A DNA stretch of 64,000 bases from JBBTCX01 sp964494205. GTDB lineage: Bacteria > Planctomycetota > Phycisphaerae > UBA1845. The stretch spans positions 1-64,000 of the forward strand of contig CAZBRD010000005.1 in assembly GCA_964494205.1 (NCBI GenBank). The letters are read 5' to 3'. The notes below the pieces were generated by a model. That model was not told the origin of the DNA. It did not search any database and worked only from the letters and a program-made list of their open reading frames with translations. The position numbers and the translations under genes were made by a program. Below are positions 17,700-25,341 of this stretch, one piece after another (the first letter of the stretch is position 1; the number at the start of each line of letters is the position of its first letter).

Positions 17700-17717
17700 G
17701 CGTGGATTGGTCCACGC
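17700..17717. promoter_or_regulatory. Inverted repeat upstream of the secretin group
   Basis: Perfect GCGTGGA / TCCACGC arms flank a TTGG centre, 33 bp before the ATG at 17751. It could be an operator or a leader hairpin. No T-run follows, so it is unlikely to be a terminator. Confidence 0.4.
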
Positions 17718-17750
17718 CGCCAAAAAACGCCTTTATGATTGGAGAATTCC

Positions 17751-18044
17751 ATGAGCACACCTCGACCGCGATCCGAGCAATTCCTGCGCTACGTCGTGAT
17801 GGCAGTTTTGGCCCTGACTTGCCTGAAAGTCTGGCTGGGACCACTGAAAATCGAAAACGAAGCCCACGCACAGATTCCCGACAGCGGTTTGCAGCGCAAG
17901 CAGCAGCTCGATGAAACCCGCCGTACGAACGAGCTTCTCGCGGACATCAAACGCATTCTTGAGGACCACACACTCAAAGTCCGCATGGAAGGTGCCGATA
18001 ACCAACCGAACGCACCGATAAGTGTGCCCCGCACCGGCCAGTAA
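17751..18044 (+). CDS. Small membrane-anchored protein ahead of the secretin
   Basis: 97 aa from the ATG at 17751, with GGAGA 5 nt upstream. A TTG 12 bp earlier is also in frame but less likely. One helix (YVVMAVLALTCLKVWLGPL) anchors it. The soluble part ends as a short helical stretch (ETRRTNELLADIKRILEDH) and a Pro/Asn-rich tail. No family recognised. It comes 75 bp before the secretin gene on the same strand, so a link to the export channel is plausible. Confidence 0.6.
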   Translation: MSTPRPRSEQFLRYVVMAVLALTCLKVWLGPLKIENEAHAQIPDSGLQRKQQLDETRRTNELLADIKRILEDHTLKVRMEGADNQPNAPISVPRTGQ

Positions 18045-18119
18045 TCGTGTTACGGCCGGGACAAATCGGCGGACGCACATCTGGTGCGAGGTTGTTGATC
18101 GATTACGGTGAACGCCTTC

Positions 18120-19973
18120 ATGCCGAAAATGCAAACCGGCTTTACATTCAAGCAGATGATGCCGTACTTCATACTCGGCATCACGGCTGCACTCTCCCAG
18201 CCGGCCTTTTCGCAGGAGCCTGCGAAAGACGTGCCAGCCAATGGCAACGCCCAGCCGGGAATGACCACCGGAATTACCGTCACTGATCGCGGCCGAGTCC
18301 AGCTTCACGTGGCGGACATGCCGCTGAGCACTGCTTTGCGATTGTTGTCCGTGCAGAGTCAACGGAACATCATCGCGTCGCCAAATGTGAAGGGCACGGT
18401 CACCGCAAACCTCTTCAACGTCACGTTTGAAGAAGCCCTCGATGCCATACTCACCCCGGTCGGTGCGTCGCATCGCGTCGCGGGCAATTTCATATATGTC
18501 TACACCAACAGCGAATTGGCCGTTGCCAACGGTCAGAATCAAAAGCTCATCACACGCATTTTCACGCTCAATTACGTCAAGGCGACGGAGATCGAACCGT
18601 TGATTTCCCCCATGCTGGGTGAAGGCGGGTCGATCGGGTTGAGCAAGGGTGACGAGGGCGCGGCGGGTGGAGGCGGTGGCGGCGGAGGTGGAGGAGGAGG
18701 CGAAGGTGGCGGAGGGGGTGGCGGCGGTGCAGAAAAATCATCGCCCGTCGAAAACATCATGACCGTCACGACGCAGCCGGATCGGATTGCTGATATTGAA
18801 AAACTGATCAAGCAGGTTGACGTTCGGCCAAGGCAAGTGCTCATCGAAGCGACCATCGTTCGTGCAGAATTGAGAGACGACAACGCGCTCGGCATCGATT
18901 TCACCCTCGTCGGCGGCGTGGACCTTGAAGGGCTTGGCGCCATGTCGAATGGCGGAACCGACATCGCTCTTGGACCACTACCCACCGAACGCCTGGAGAA
19001 ATTCAACTCGACCGCGATCACGGGTTTTACTTCGAACGTCCCTACTGGCGGCCTGCGCGTGGGTATTATCAAAGATCACGTGGCCATGTTCCTTCAGGCG
19101 TTGGATGAGATCACTAACACGGCTGTGATCGCCAACCCAAAAGTTCTCGCTACCGACAAACTGGAAGGCAAGATCATTGTCGGCCGCCGCGATGGTTACA
19201 TTACAACCACAGTCACACAAACGCAGGCGATTCAAACCGTTGAGTTCCTCGAGACTGGAACGCAGTTGATTTACAAGCCGTACATCGGAAACGATGGCTA
19301 TGTGCGCGTTGATTTGCATCCCGAAGACAGTGTGGGCGTTGTGAACGCACAGGGCTTGCCGTCGGAGCAGACAACTGAGCTCACCACCAACGTCGTTGTG
19401 CGCGATGGGGAAACGATTCTCATTGGCGGTCTATTCCGTGAATTGTCGACGGTTAACCGCTCGCAGATTCCTGCGTTGGGTAGCGTGCCCGGGTTAGGGC
19501 CATTATTCCGTTCGCAGGCAGATTCCAGCGGGCGTGAAGAAGTACTGATCTTGATGACCGTTCACATCATCAAAGACACCTCAGCCTACGCCGATGCAGC
19601 GAAGCAAACCCTCGAGAACGTCGAGAGGGTTCGCGTGGGCCTACGCAAGGGCATGATGTGGCACGGCGCGGAGCGACTCGCTCAATGGAATTACGCCCGC
19701 GCGGTAGACCTCGAGGAGCGTCACGAGCACGATCTCGCATTGTGGCACCTCGACCTGTCATTGCGAAACATCTCCAATTTCTTTCCCGCGGTGGAGCTGA
19801 AAGAGCGAATCCTCAGTGACCGCGCGTGGGATGACGAGGGCGTTCCGAGTCGAGAGTTCATCTACCGGCTCATCGCAGAGGAGCGTGGATACGCCATCGA
19901 GCCGCACAACAGGCCGCGTTTGAAGCCGGAATCGATCGAAGAGTCGGAACTACCGGTCGGTGAGGAAGAGTAG
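18120..19973 (+). CDS. Secretin (GspD/PilQ-like outer-membrane channel)
   Basis: About 617 aa from the ATG at 18120 (GGTGA 9 nt upstream); a GTG at 18108 is also in frame. Signal peptide to about residue 30. An STN/N0-like domain (about 60-130, 'VQLHVADMPLSTALRLLSVQ') and an N1-like domain (about 143-235) precede the secretin barrel domain, with 'VVVRDGETILIGGLF', SVPGLGPLFRSQ and 'REEVLILMTVHII'. The N1 domain is interrupted by a run of some 20 Gly (about 183-203), coded by GGT/GGC repeats. A C-terminal ~130-residue helical extension follows. The gene is 6 bp ahead of a TPR lipoprotein. No ATPase, pseudopilin or inner-membrane platform gene of a type II or type IV system is present. Confidence 0.88.
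   Translation: MPKMQTGFTFKQMMPYFILGITAALSQPAFSQEPAKDVPANGNAQPGMTTGITVTDRGRVQLHVADMPLSTALRLLSVQSQRNIIASPNVKGTVTANLFNVTFEEALDAILTPVGASHRVAGNFIYVYTNSELAVANGQNQKLITRIFTLNYVKATEIEPLISPMLGEGGSIGLSKGDEGAAGGGGGGGGGGGGEGGGGGGGGAEKSSPVENIMTVTTQPDRIADIEKLIKQVDVRPRQVLIEATIVRAELRDDNALGIDFTLVGGVDLEGLGAMSNGGTDIALGPLPTERLEKFNSTAITGFTSNVPTGGLRVGIIKDHVAMFLQALDEITNTAVIANPKVLATDKLEGKIIVGRRDGYITTTVTQTQAIQTVEFLETGTQLIYKPYIGNDGYVRVDLHPEDSVGVVNAQGLPSEQTTELTTNVVVRDGETILIGGLFRELSTVNRSQIPALGSVPGLGPLFRSQADSSGREEVLILMTVHIIKDTSAYADAAKQTLENVERVRVGLRKGMMWHGAERLAQWNYARAVDLEERHEHDLALWHLDLSLRNISNFFPAVELKERILSDRAWDDEGVPSREFIYRLIAEERGYAIEPHNRPRLKPESIEESELPVGEEE
18663..18728 (+). repeat. GGN trinucleotide tract coding for a poly-Gly linker
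   Basis: Almost every codon is GGN (GGT, GGC, GGA, GGG), giving about 20 glycines broken by one Glu, inside the secretin N1 region. Such a tract can change length by slippage. Confidence 0.7.
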
Positions 19974-19979
19974 GCGACG

Positions 19980-21197
19980 ATGCATGTGACATGGTTGTCA
20001 AAGCGCGCACAGTCGATTCCATGCGGAATAGTGCTTGCAAGTCTGGTCGCCATGGCAGGATGCCAGGCATTCAAGCAAAGCTCTTACCGGGACAAACCAG
20101 AAGCTGATTGGAACCAGATGCGCTCACGCATCAAGGCACAGCTCGCACAGAAACAATTGGATTCCGGCCTCTTCGAAGACGCCGTTCGATCAGCCAGTGA
20201 ATCAATTTCCATGGATGGGAAAGCGCCGGATGCGTACGTCACACTCGCGCGAGCGAACATCGAACTGAATAAGTTGGTCGCGGCGCAGCAGGCACTAGAT
20301 GCCGCAAGCACTCGCGGCATTCGCTCGGGCGATCTCTCTTACGCTGAAGGAATCCTGCTGGAGCAGCGACATCAGCTTGAGAAGGCCATTCTGAAATATG
20401 CCGAGGCGGAGTCTTTCAATCGCAACAGCGTCGACTATTTCATCGCTCACATCGAATGCTTGATTTCACTTCAGAAGCTCGATGAGGCTCAGCAGCTCGT
20501 TCGCGAGGCAGAGAACCGCTTCGACGACGAAAAAACGCTGGCGATTCTAAGCGCAAGGCTTGCGATTCTGCGCGGCGATCCCGAGCAGATCGTGCAGCAG
20601 TTCGCGCGTGCCCGCGCGGCGATCGCCGACGACCCGATCATGGCTGAATCGCTCGGGCTGACACTGCTGCGACTTGATCGAATTGACGAGGCCATTGCGG
20701 TCCTGTCACCGTTAGCCAGAAATCCAAAGGGATTGCAACTGGGCGAAGCCGGTCGCAAGGGATTGGCTGAGGCCCTGCTCCTCAAGGGAGATTGCACGCA
20801 GGCACTTGAGGTCTTGCGCGAAGCCAACAACAAGCAGCCAATGGACGCAGCCGGTCAGGTGATGATCGCGCAGGCAGCACTCTGTATGAACGATTTTGCG
20901 ACATCACTGAACGCACTCGATCGCGCGGAACGAACCACGGGCGCCGGTCGAGACACGTCCCTGCTACGAGCTACGGTGTACTGGAAACGCGGAGAAACTG
21001 CGGTCGCCATCAAGTTACTGGAAGAAAGAACCAACAGCGACGCCACCGATGGTGAAGCCCTCTGCCTCCTTGCTGAGATTGCGTTATCCGAGAAGCGCAC
21101 GGCCGACGCGCGAACTTACTTCGTACGTGCACAGGATGTTTCACCGAACCTACGCTGGGCTCAGGAAGGGATGAAGCTGATTGACCAGGCACAGTGA
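19980..21197 (+). CDS. TPR-repeat lipoprotein, likely partner of the secretin
   Basis: 405 aa, starting 6 bp after the secretin stop with GAGGAAGAG upstream. The signal peptide ends in a lipobox-like VAMAGC, so Cys28 should be acylated. The rest is a run of tetratricopeptide-like helix pairs from about residue 55 to 400, for example 'QLAQKQLDSGLFEDAVRSAS', 'ALLLKGDCTQALEVLREANN' and 'LAEIALSEKRTADARTYFVR'. TPR lipoproteins such as PilF/PilW help secretins assemble in the outer membrane. The direct coupling to the secretin gene suggests that role here, though TPR proteins are versatile and this one is longer than PilF. Confidence 0.75.
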   Translation: MHVTWLSKRAQSIPCGIVLASLVAMAGCQAFKQSSYRDKPEADWNQMRSRIKAQLAQKQLDSGLFEDAVRSASESISMDGKAPDAYVTLARANIELNKLVAAQQALDAASTRGIRSGDLSYAEGILLEQRHQLEKAILKYAEAESFNRNSVDYFIAHIECLISLQKLDEAQQLVREAENRFDDEKTLAILSARLAILRGDPEQIVQQFARARAAIADDPIMAESLGLTLLRLDRIDEAIAVLSPLARNPKGLQLGEAGRKGLAEALLLKGDCTQALEVLREANNKQPMDAAGQVMIAQAALCMNDFATSLNALDRAERTTGAGRDTSLLRATVYWKRGETAVAIKLLEERTNSDATDGEALCLLAEIALSEKRTADARTYFVRAQDVSPNLRWAQEGMKLIDQAQ

Positions 21198-21311
21198 CCC
21201 ACCGCTGCTTCAAACTAATCAGGTCTATCTGCATTTGCCGAGTGGTTACGCGCAACCAAGATCAATCCGCTAATCAATTTCCATTCGCCGCAAATCTGGT
21301 AAAAGTAATGA

Positions 21312-22334
21312 ATGACCGTCATTCTCGGCATTGAAACGTCATGCGATGAAACATCGGCTGCCGTAGTAGTCGATGGCCGCGACGTGCGCAGCAACATCGT
21401 GGCGTCGCAAGTCGATTTGCATCGCAAGTATGGCGGTGTCGTGCCCGAGATCGCCTCGCGCGCACACATTGAGCGGCTCGACGCGGTGATCGAAGAGGCC
21501 TTGTCGGCCGCAGGATGTAAGCAATCCGACATTGATGCCATCGCCGTGACGATCGGCCCCGGACTGGTCGGTGCGCTGCTGATCGGGGTCACCGCCGCGA
21601 AGACGCTGAGCTGGCTTTGGGACAAGCCGCTGGTTGGCGTCGATCACATTCTGGCGCACGCCTATAGTCCGGCGATCGGACTGGATCATTCACCATGGCC
21701 CGCGGTCGCACTTGTCGTGTCCGGCGGTCATACGTCGCTCTTTCTCGTGAACGATCCCCTGTCGATTGAGAAGCTCGGCTCCACCACCGATGACGCCGCC
21801 GGCGAGGCGTTCGACAAGGTCGCTTCGATTCTCGGCCTTGGATATCCGGGCGGCCCGGAGATCGACAAATCCGCCCGCCAAGGCGACGCGCACGCGATCG
21901 ATTTCCCGCGCACGATGCTCGACGCCAACTCGCTTGATTTTTCATTCTCCGGAGTGAAAACAGCCGTCCTCTACCATGTCAACGGACCAGGCAGAACATC
22001 GGGCGGGCTGGAAAAGATGTCACCGCGTGACATTTCCGATGTGGCAGCGAGCTTTCAACAGGCGGTCATCGACGTGCTGGTGCGTAAGTCGATGCTCGCG
22101 CTCAGGCAGACGGGCGTGAAGACGGTAGTCCTCGGTGGAGGTGTCGCAGCCAATTCACTTCTGCGAAATTCCTTGAAAGAAGCGTGTGAGCAAAGAGGCT
22201 TCAATTTCCATGCGGCCAAGATGACTTATTGCACGGACAACGGAGCCATGATCGCGGCGTTGGGATTTCATCTGCTCGCAGCCGGCAAAACAATCGACCT
22301 CGCGGTTGACGCCTATGCGACGCCTAATCGTTAA
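21312..22334 (+). CDS. tsaD: tRNA N6-adenosine threonylcarbamoyltransferase
   Basis: 340 aa, typical length. It starts MTVILGIETSCDETSAAVV and carries the ASKHA-fold motifs 'GGVVPEIASRAHIERL', the metal-ligand pair in DHILAHAYS, VVSGGHTSL, 'DDAAGEAFDKVASILGLGYP', FSGVKTAV and VVLGGGVAANS. TsaD transfers the threonylcarbamoyl group to A37 of tRNAs that read ANN codons, together with TsaB and TsaE, which are not in this window. It is convergent with a lipoprotein gene across a palindromic repeat. Confidence 0.97.
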   Translation: MTVILGIETSCDETSAAVVVDGRDVRSNIVASQVDLHRKYGGVVPEIASRAHIERLDAVIEEALSAAGCKQSDIDAIAVTIGPGLVGALLIGVTAAKTLSWLWDKPLVGVDHILAHAYSPAIGLDHSPWPAVALVVSGGHTSLFLVNDPLSIEKLGSTTDDAAGEAFDKVASILGLGYPGGPEIDKSARQGDAHAIDFPRTMLDANSLDFSFSGVKTAVLYHVNGPGRTSGGLEKMSPRDISDVAASFQQAVIDVLVRKSMLALRQTGVKTVVLGGGVAANSLLRNSLKEACEQRGFNFHAAKMTYCTDNGAMIAALGFHLLAAGKTIDLAVDAYATPNR

Positions 22335-22370
22335 GAGACCTTTGAAGAACATTCGTCCATTCATTGTAGT

Positions 22371-22387
22371 ACCGGTTTTCAACCGGT
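22371..22387. repeat. Palindromic repeat, ACCGGTT family (copy 2)
   Basis: ACCGGTT and AACCGGT arms flank a TTC loop, then a degenerate second unit follows to about 22415 (GTTGGAAACCCGTTCT). It sits between the convergent tsaD and lipoprotein genes. Confidence 0.55.
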
Positions 22388-22432
22388 CTGATGACGCGTT
22401 GGAAACCCGTTCTGGACTCTTTCAACAGGCTG

Positions 22433-23053
22433 CTAAGGTTTCTTTGGTTCCGTAACGGCCGACTTTGGCTTCTCCCTGACAACCCACGCACCGTACTTAT
22501 CAATCTCGAACAATATCAGCGATTCATCTCGCCGCTTGAGCTCGCTGTTTGAGCCGTCGATGCCCAACACCACCGGTCGATTCCAATTGATTGACATGCG
22601 GCTCGTCTCAATTGCAAAGGCCGACACATCATGCGTGCGAATGTCGATCTTATTTCGCTCGCGATTGAAGTCGCCGGTTGCCCAGGCTCCTTTCGCTTCG
22701 CCTTTGATTTCTCGAACAAACAACCATCGATCGCGCTCATCTTCAATCCACGCGAGCGCACCAAGATCAACACCCGACTCGTTTACATTTGCGTTGTGAT
22801 TCTCAGAGTTCGCATCTTTGCCATTGGTCGCGGGCACGCTGGTTGATTGATTGTCAACACTCGCGCCGGTTTCAGCACCGTTGGCTTTGCTACCGGGTGG
22901 CATCGTTTGTTCATGGCAGGCGGGCAGCAACATGCATAAGGGCAGGACAGTTGAGCTCAAGAAAAGATGTACCCTCGCGCGCGAAATGCCGCAATTGAGA
23001 CTCGATCCCTTGGCCGTTCGCCTCCACGTCGACTTAAGAATTCCCCCGTTCAT
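22433..23053 (-). CDS. Putative lipoprotein, unknown function
   Basis: About 206 aa from the ATG at 23053; the frame opens at 23113 and the true start may be further downstream. A hydrophobic segment (VHLFLSSTVLPLCMLLPAC) ends in LLPAC, a possible lipobox. An Asn/Ser/Thr-rich linker (about 50-90) leads to a ~110-residue domain ('WIEDERDRWLFVREIKGEAK' to 'FEIDKYGAWVVREKP') that I do not recognise. It is divergent from hslV, about 104 bp away. Confidence 0.55.
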   Translation of the reverse strand: MNGGILKSTWRRTAKGSSLNCGISRARVHLFLSSTVLPLCMLLPACHEQTMPPGSKANGAETGASVDNQSTSVPATNGKDANSENHNANVNESGVDLGALAWIEDERDRWLFVREIKGEAKGAWATGDFNRERNKIDIRTHDVSAFAIETSRMSINWNRPVVLGIDGSNSELKRRDESLILFEIDKYGAWVVREKPKSAVTEPKKP

Positions 23054-23157
23054 ATTTGTCGTCCAAACTGGCGCTGGAAGTCGCCGTCCGAATCCATTGC
23101 ATCGCAACCGCAATCTTTGTACCGTAATTCACAGGTCAAGGTTGCAAGGAGTATCAC

Positions 23158-23709
23158 ATGCGTCCCGACAACGATCGCCATATTCGTTCCACCACCATAC
23201 TCACTGTACGCAAAGGTGAAAAAGTCGCCATCGGCGGCGATGGTCAGGTCTCCATGGGCCCAACCATTATCAAGCAGGACGCCAACAAGATTCGTGCATT
23301 GGCTGACGGAACCGTGCTCTGCGGTTTCGCCGGATCAGCCGCCGATGCCTTCGCCCTTCTCGAGCGTTTCGAGGCCCAGCTCGAACGTCACAAGAATAAC
23401 ATCCGCCGTGCAGCCATCGATCTTGCGAAGGAGTGGCGCACCGATCGCGCATTGCGCCGACTTGAATCTTTGTTAATCGCGGTGTCCACGGACGCGACGC
23501 TGATGATCGGTGGCTCAGGTGACGTCATCGAACCATCCGATGGCATCATCGGTATCGGCTCGGGCGGCATGTATGCAACCGCGGCTGCACGAGCTCTTTT
23601 CGAAAACACAAATCTCACGCCCAAAGAAATTGTGGAGAAGTCCCTACGGATTGCCGGCGGCATTTGTGTTTATACGAATGACCAAATTGAGGTGGACACG
23701 ATCGAATAG
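23158..23709 (+). CDS. hslV: ATP-dependent protease subunit HslV (ClpQ)
   Basis: 183 aa, with AAGGAG 7 nt before the ATG. STTILTVRKGEKVAIGGDGQ matches the N-terminal nucleophile region of HslV, and 'IIGIGSGGMYATAAARAL' and AGGICVYTN are conserved. HslV forms a double hexameric peptidase that needs the HslU unfoldase. The catalytic threonine aligns with Thr12, so an 11-residue leader (MRPDNDRHIRS) must be removed, as in some bacterial ClpQ proteins with short propeptides. The usual partner hslU is not next to it; the following gene codes for a secreted protein. Confidence 0.95.
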   Translation: MRPDNDRHIRSTTILTVRKGEKVAIGGDGQVSMGPTIIKQDANKIRALADGTVLCGFAGSAADAFALLERFEAQLERHKNNIRRAAIDLAKEWRTDRALRRLESLLIAVSTDATLMIGGSGDVIEPSDGIIGIGSGGMYATAAARALFENTNLTPKEIVEKSLRIAGGICVYTNDQIEVDTIE

Positions 23710-23890
23710 ACTCTTGGCTTCGTATCGACCGTCTCGTACAATCCTATTTCGTCGTTCAGACATAGCGAGAGTTCTTCGCGCTATCGGTCTTGTCGTCGAC
23801 ACAACGGGTCGGGGTTGACATCTGCATACGCATTCGTTGCTCCTTCGTGGCAGGGCAAAGGTCACTTGTTCGCTTTGGGGAGGATTTCGC

Positions 23891-25024
23891 ATGACTCAAT
23901 TCGCAACCAGCGCCATTACTTATTCAATGCTGGTTTTGGCTTCGTCAATTGCTGTGGCTCAACATCGCATGTTTCCGGAAGTCCAGGGTGGCGATCCACT
24001 TGTCACGCCAATTGAGGGGTCGATTATTGAGACCGAGGCCGGGGCAGTTCTTACAATTGATGTGTATGTTGAAGACGTTGACTTTCCGCTGCGTCTGAAC
24101 GGTTGTCAGGCCACTTTTCCGTGCGAGGTGACGTGCTCACAGGGAGGTGTAGCCACTTATATTGATAATTCAAACCTGTTGAGCGATTGCAGTCGACCGG
24201 ACTTCTGTTTCAACGGTCGATTCTGTGATAGCGGAACCGAAATAGGCACTTTGTGTACGGCCAACAATGCGACCGAGTGTCCGGGCGGCGATGCGGGGCC
24301 CTGTCCACCGGGCTCGTCGGATGCCTGTTGGATTTTTAGCGAGGACTGCCACTTCATTGATGCGATACGAGTCTTTGCGACCCATAGTCCTACGCAAGCG
24401 GCGATCGTGCTCGAAGACGACCCGCCGTTCCCACCCGGCGGCACATTCAACGGTGGTCTTTGCAATTTTGGTACGGTCCAGTATCAGCTTTCATTTGATG
24501 CCAGGGGCGATTGCATCGTCAACCTTCCCAACGAGCCCTACAGCGCTTCGCGCGATCAAAACAACATGCCAATTCCATTTACGACATCGCCGATCACGTT
24601 GCGCGTCCCCGTCGGCGCTTGTTGCAACCCTGTCATTGGCTGCCAGGCCAACACTACGTTGGCTGAATGCCAGTCCTTGGCACCCACTTCATGCAACACT
24701 TGGCTGCGCGACGAGGACTGTACAACTGCACCCTGTGGTTGTACTTCCGATGAATGTTGCGCCGATGCCAGCGTGTGCAGTTGCGATACTTGCATCGAAG
24801 GAAGTTGCGATCATGCAAGCCGATCCTATGGTGACGCCAATTGCAGTGGCGGCGATGCGACTATGGACGACATCCTTTGCGCGTTGGATGGGTTCCAGCG
24901 CCGAGAGGCTTGCCCTCAGGCTGACTTCGCCCCGACATGCACCGGCAACGGCCTCATTAACCTCGATGACATTCTTCAGGTAATTGTCGGATTCAGCGGC
25001 GGCGATCCTTGTGCATGTGATTAG
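23891..25024 (+). CDS. Secreted Cys-rich protein with C-terminal dockerin-like repeats (family A, short form)
   Basis: 377 aa from the ATG at 23891, with GGGGAGGA ending 6 nt upstream; the frame opens at 23837. Signal peptide to about residue 24 (SSIAVAQ). The ~220-residue N-terminal domain has many cysteines, such as FCFNGRFCDSGTEIGTLC and 'NNATECPGGDAGPCPPG'. A second Cys cluster follows (GACCNPVIGC to CSCDTCIEGSC). The C-terminal ~65 residues hold two EF-hand-like repeats (DANCSGGDATMDDILCALDG and LINLDDILQVIVGFSGGD) and end in CACD. The N-terminal domain is paralogous to that of the next gene. Function unknown; surface binding or attachment is a guess. Confidence 0.75.
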   Translation: MTQFATSAITYSMLVLASSIAVAQHRMFPEVQGGDPLVTPIEGSIIETEAGAVLTIDVYVEDVDFPLRLNGCQATFPCEVTCSQGGVATYIDNSNLLSDCSRPDFCFNGRFCDSGTEIGTLCTANNATECPGGDAGPCPPGSSDACWIFSEDCHFIDAIRVFATHSPTQAAIVLEDDPPFPPGGTFNGGLCNFGTVQYQLSFDARGDCIVNLPNEPYSASRDQNNMPIPFTTSPITLRVPVGACCNPVIGCQANTTLAECQSLAPTSCNTWLRDEDCTTAPCGCTSDECCADASVCSCDTCIEGSCDHASRSYGDANCSGGDATMDDILCALDGFQRREACPQADFAPTCTGNGLINLDDILQVIVGFSGGDPCACD

Positions 25025-25341
25025 GCTGCCTCATTAGTACTTTTTCGTTCCTCGCCAATGGACCGCATTCGACGACCAAAGAAAAAGAAATAAGGCCTCG
25101 GCATCAGAAATCTCAAATCTCAAATTTCAAATCAGCCACATAGCTTGAAACGCCGTCAGAGTAACGAATTACAAAACCCATTCCCTCAATGAGCTGGGGC
25201 TTGTTGACTCGCTCGCTTTCTTGATAGAATACTTGTTACAAATTGATCGTATCGTGGGGTTAGTGGCGACTCGATCGGTTTGATTCATCAATTGCTTCTC
25301 TTGTCGAGGGGGTTGCCATTCTGGTTCGCAGGGAGGGTGCA
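25025..25341. other. Intergenic region between the family A paralogues
   Basis: 317 bp without a credible gene. It holds a short AT-rich direct-repeat stretch (AAATCTCAAATCTCAAAT) near 25107-25131. Just before the next ATG lies a strong Shine-Dalgarno (GGGAGGG). No terminator is evident. Confidence 0.5.

Noticed and set aside
25107..25131. Short repeated AAATCTC units as a possible CRISPR fragment
   Set aside because: Units are 7-8 bp with no spacers; simple AT-rich repetition.
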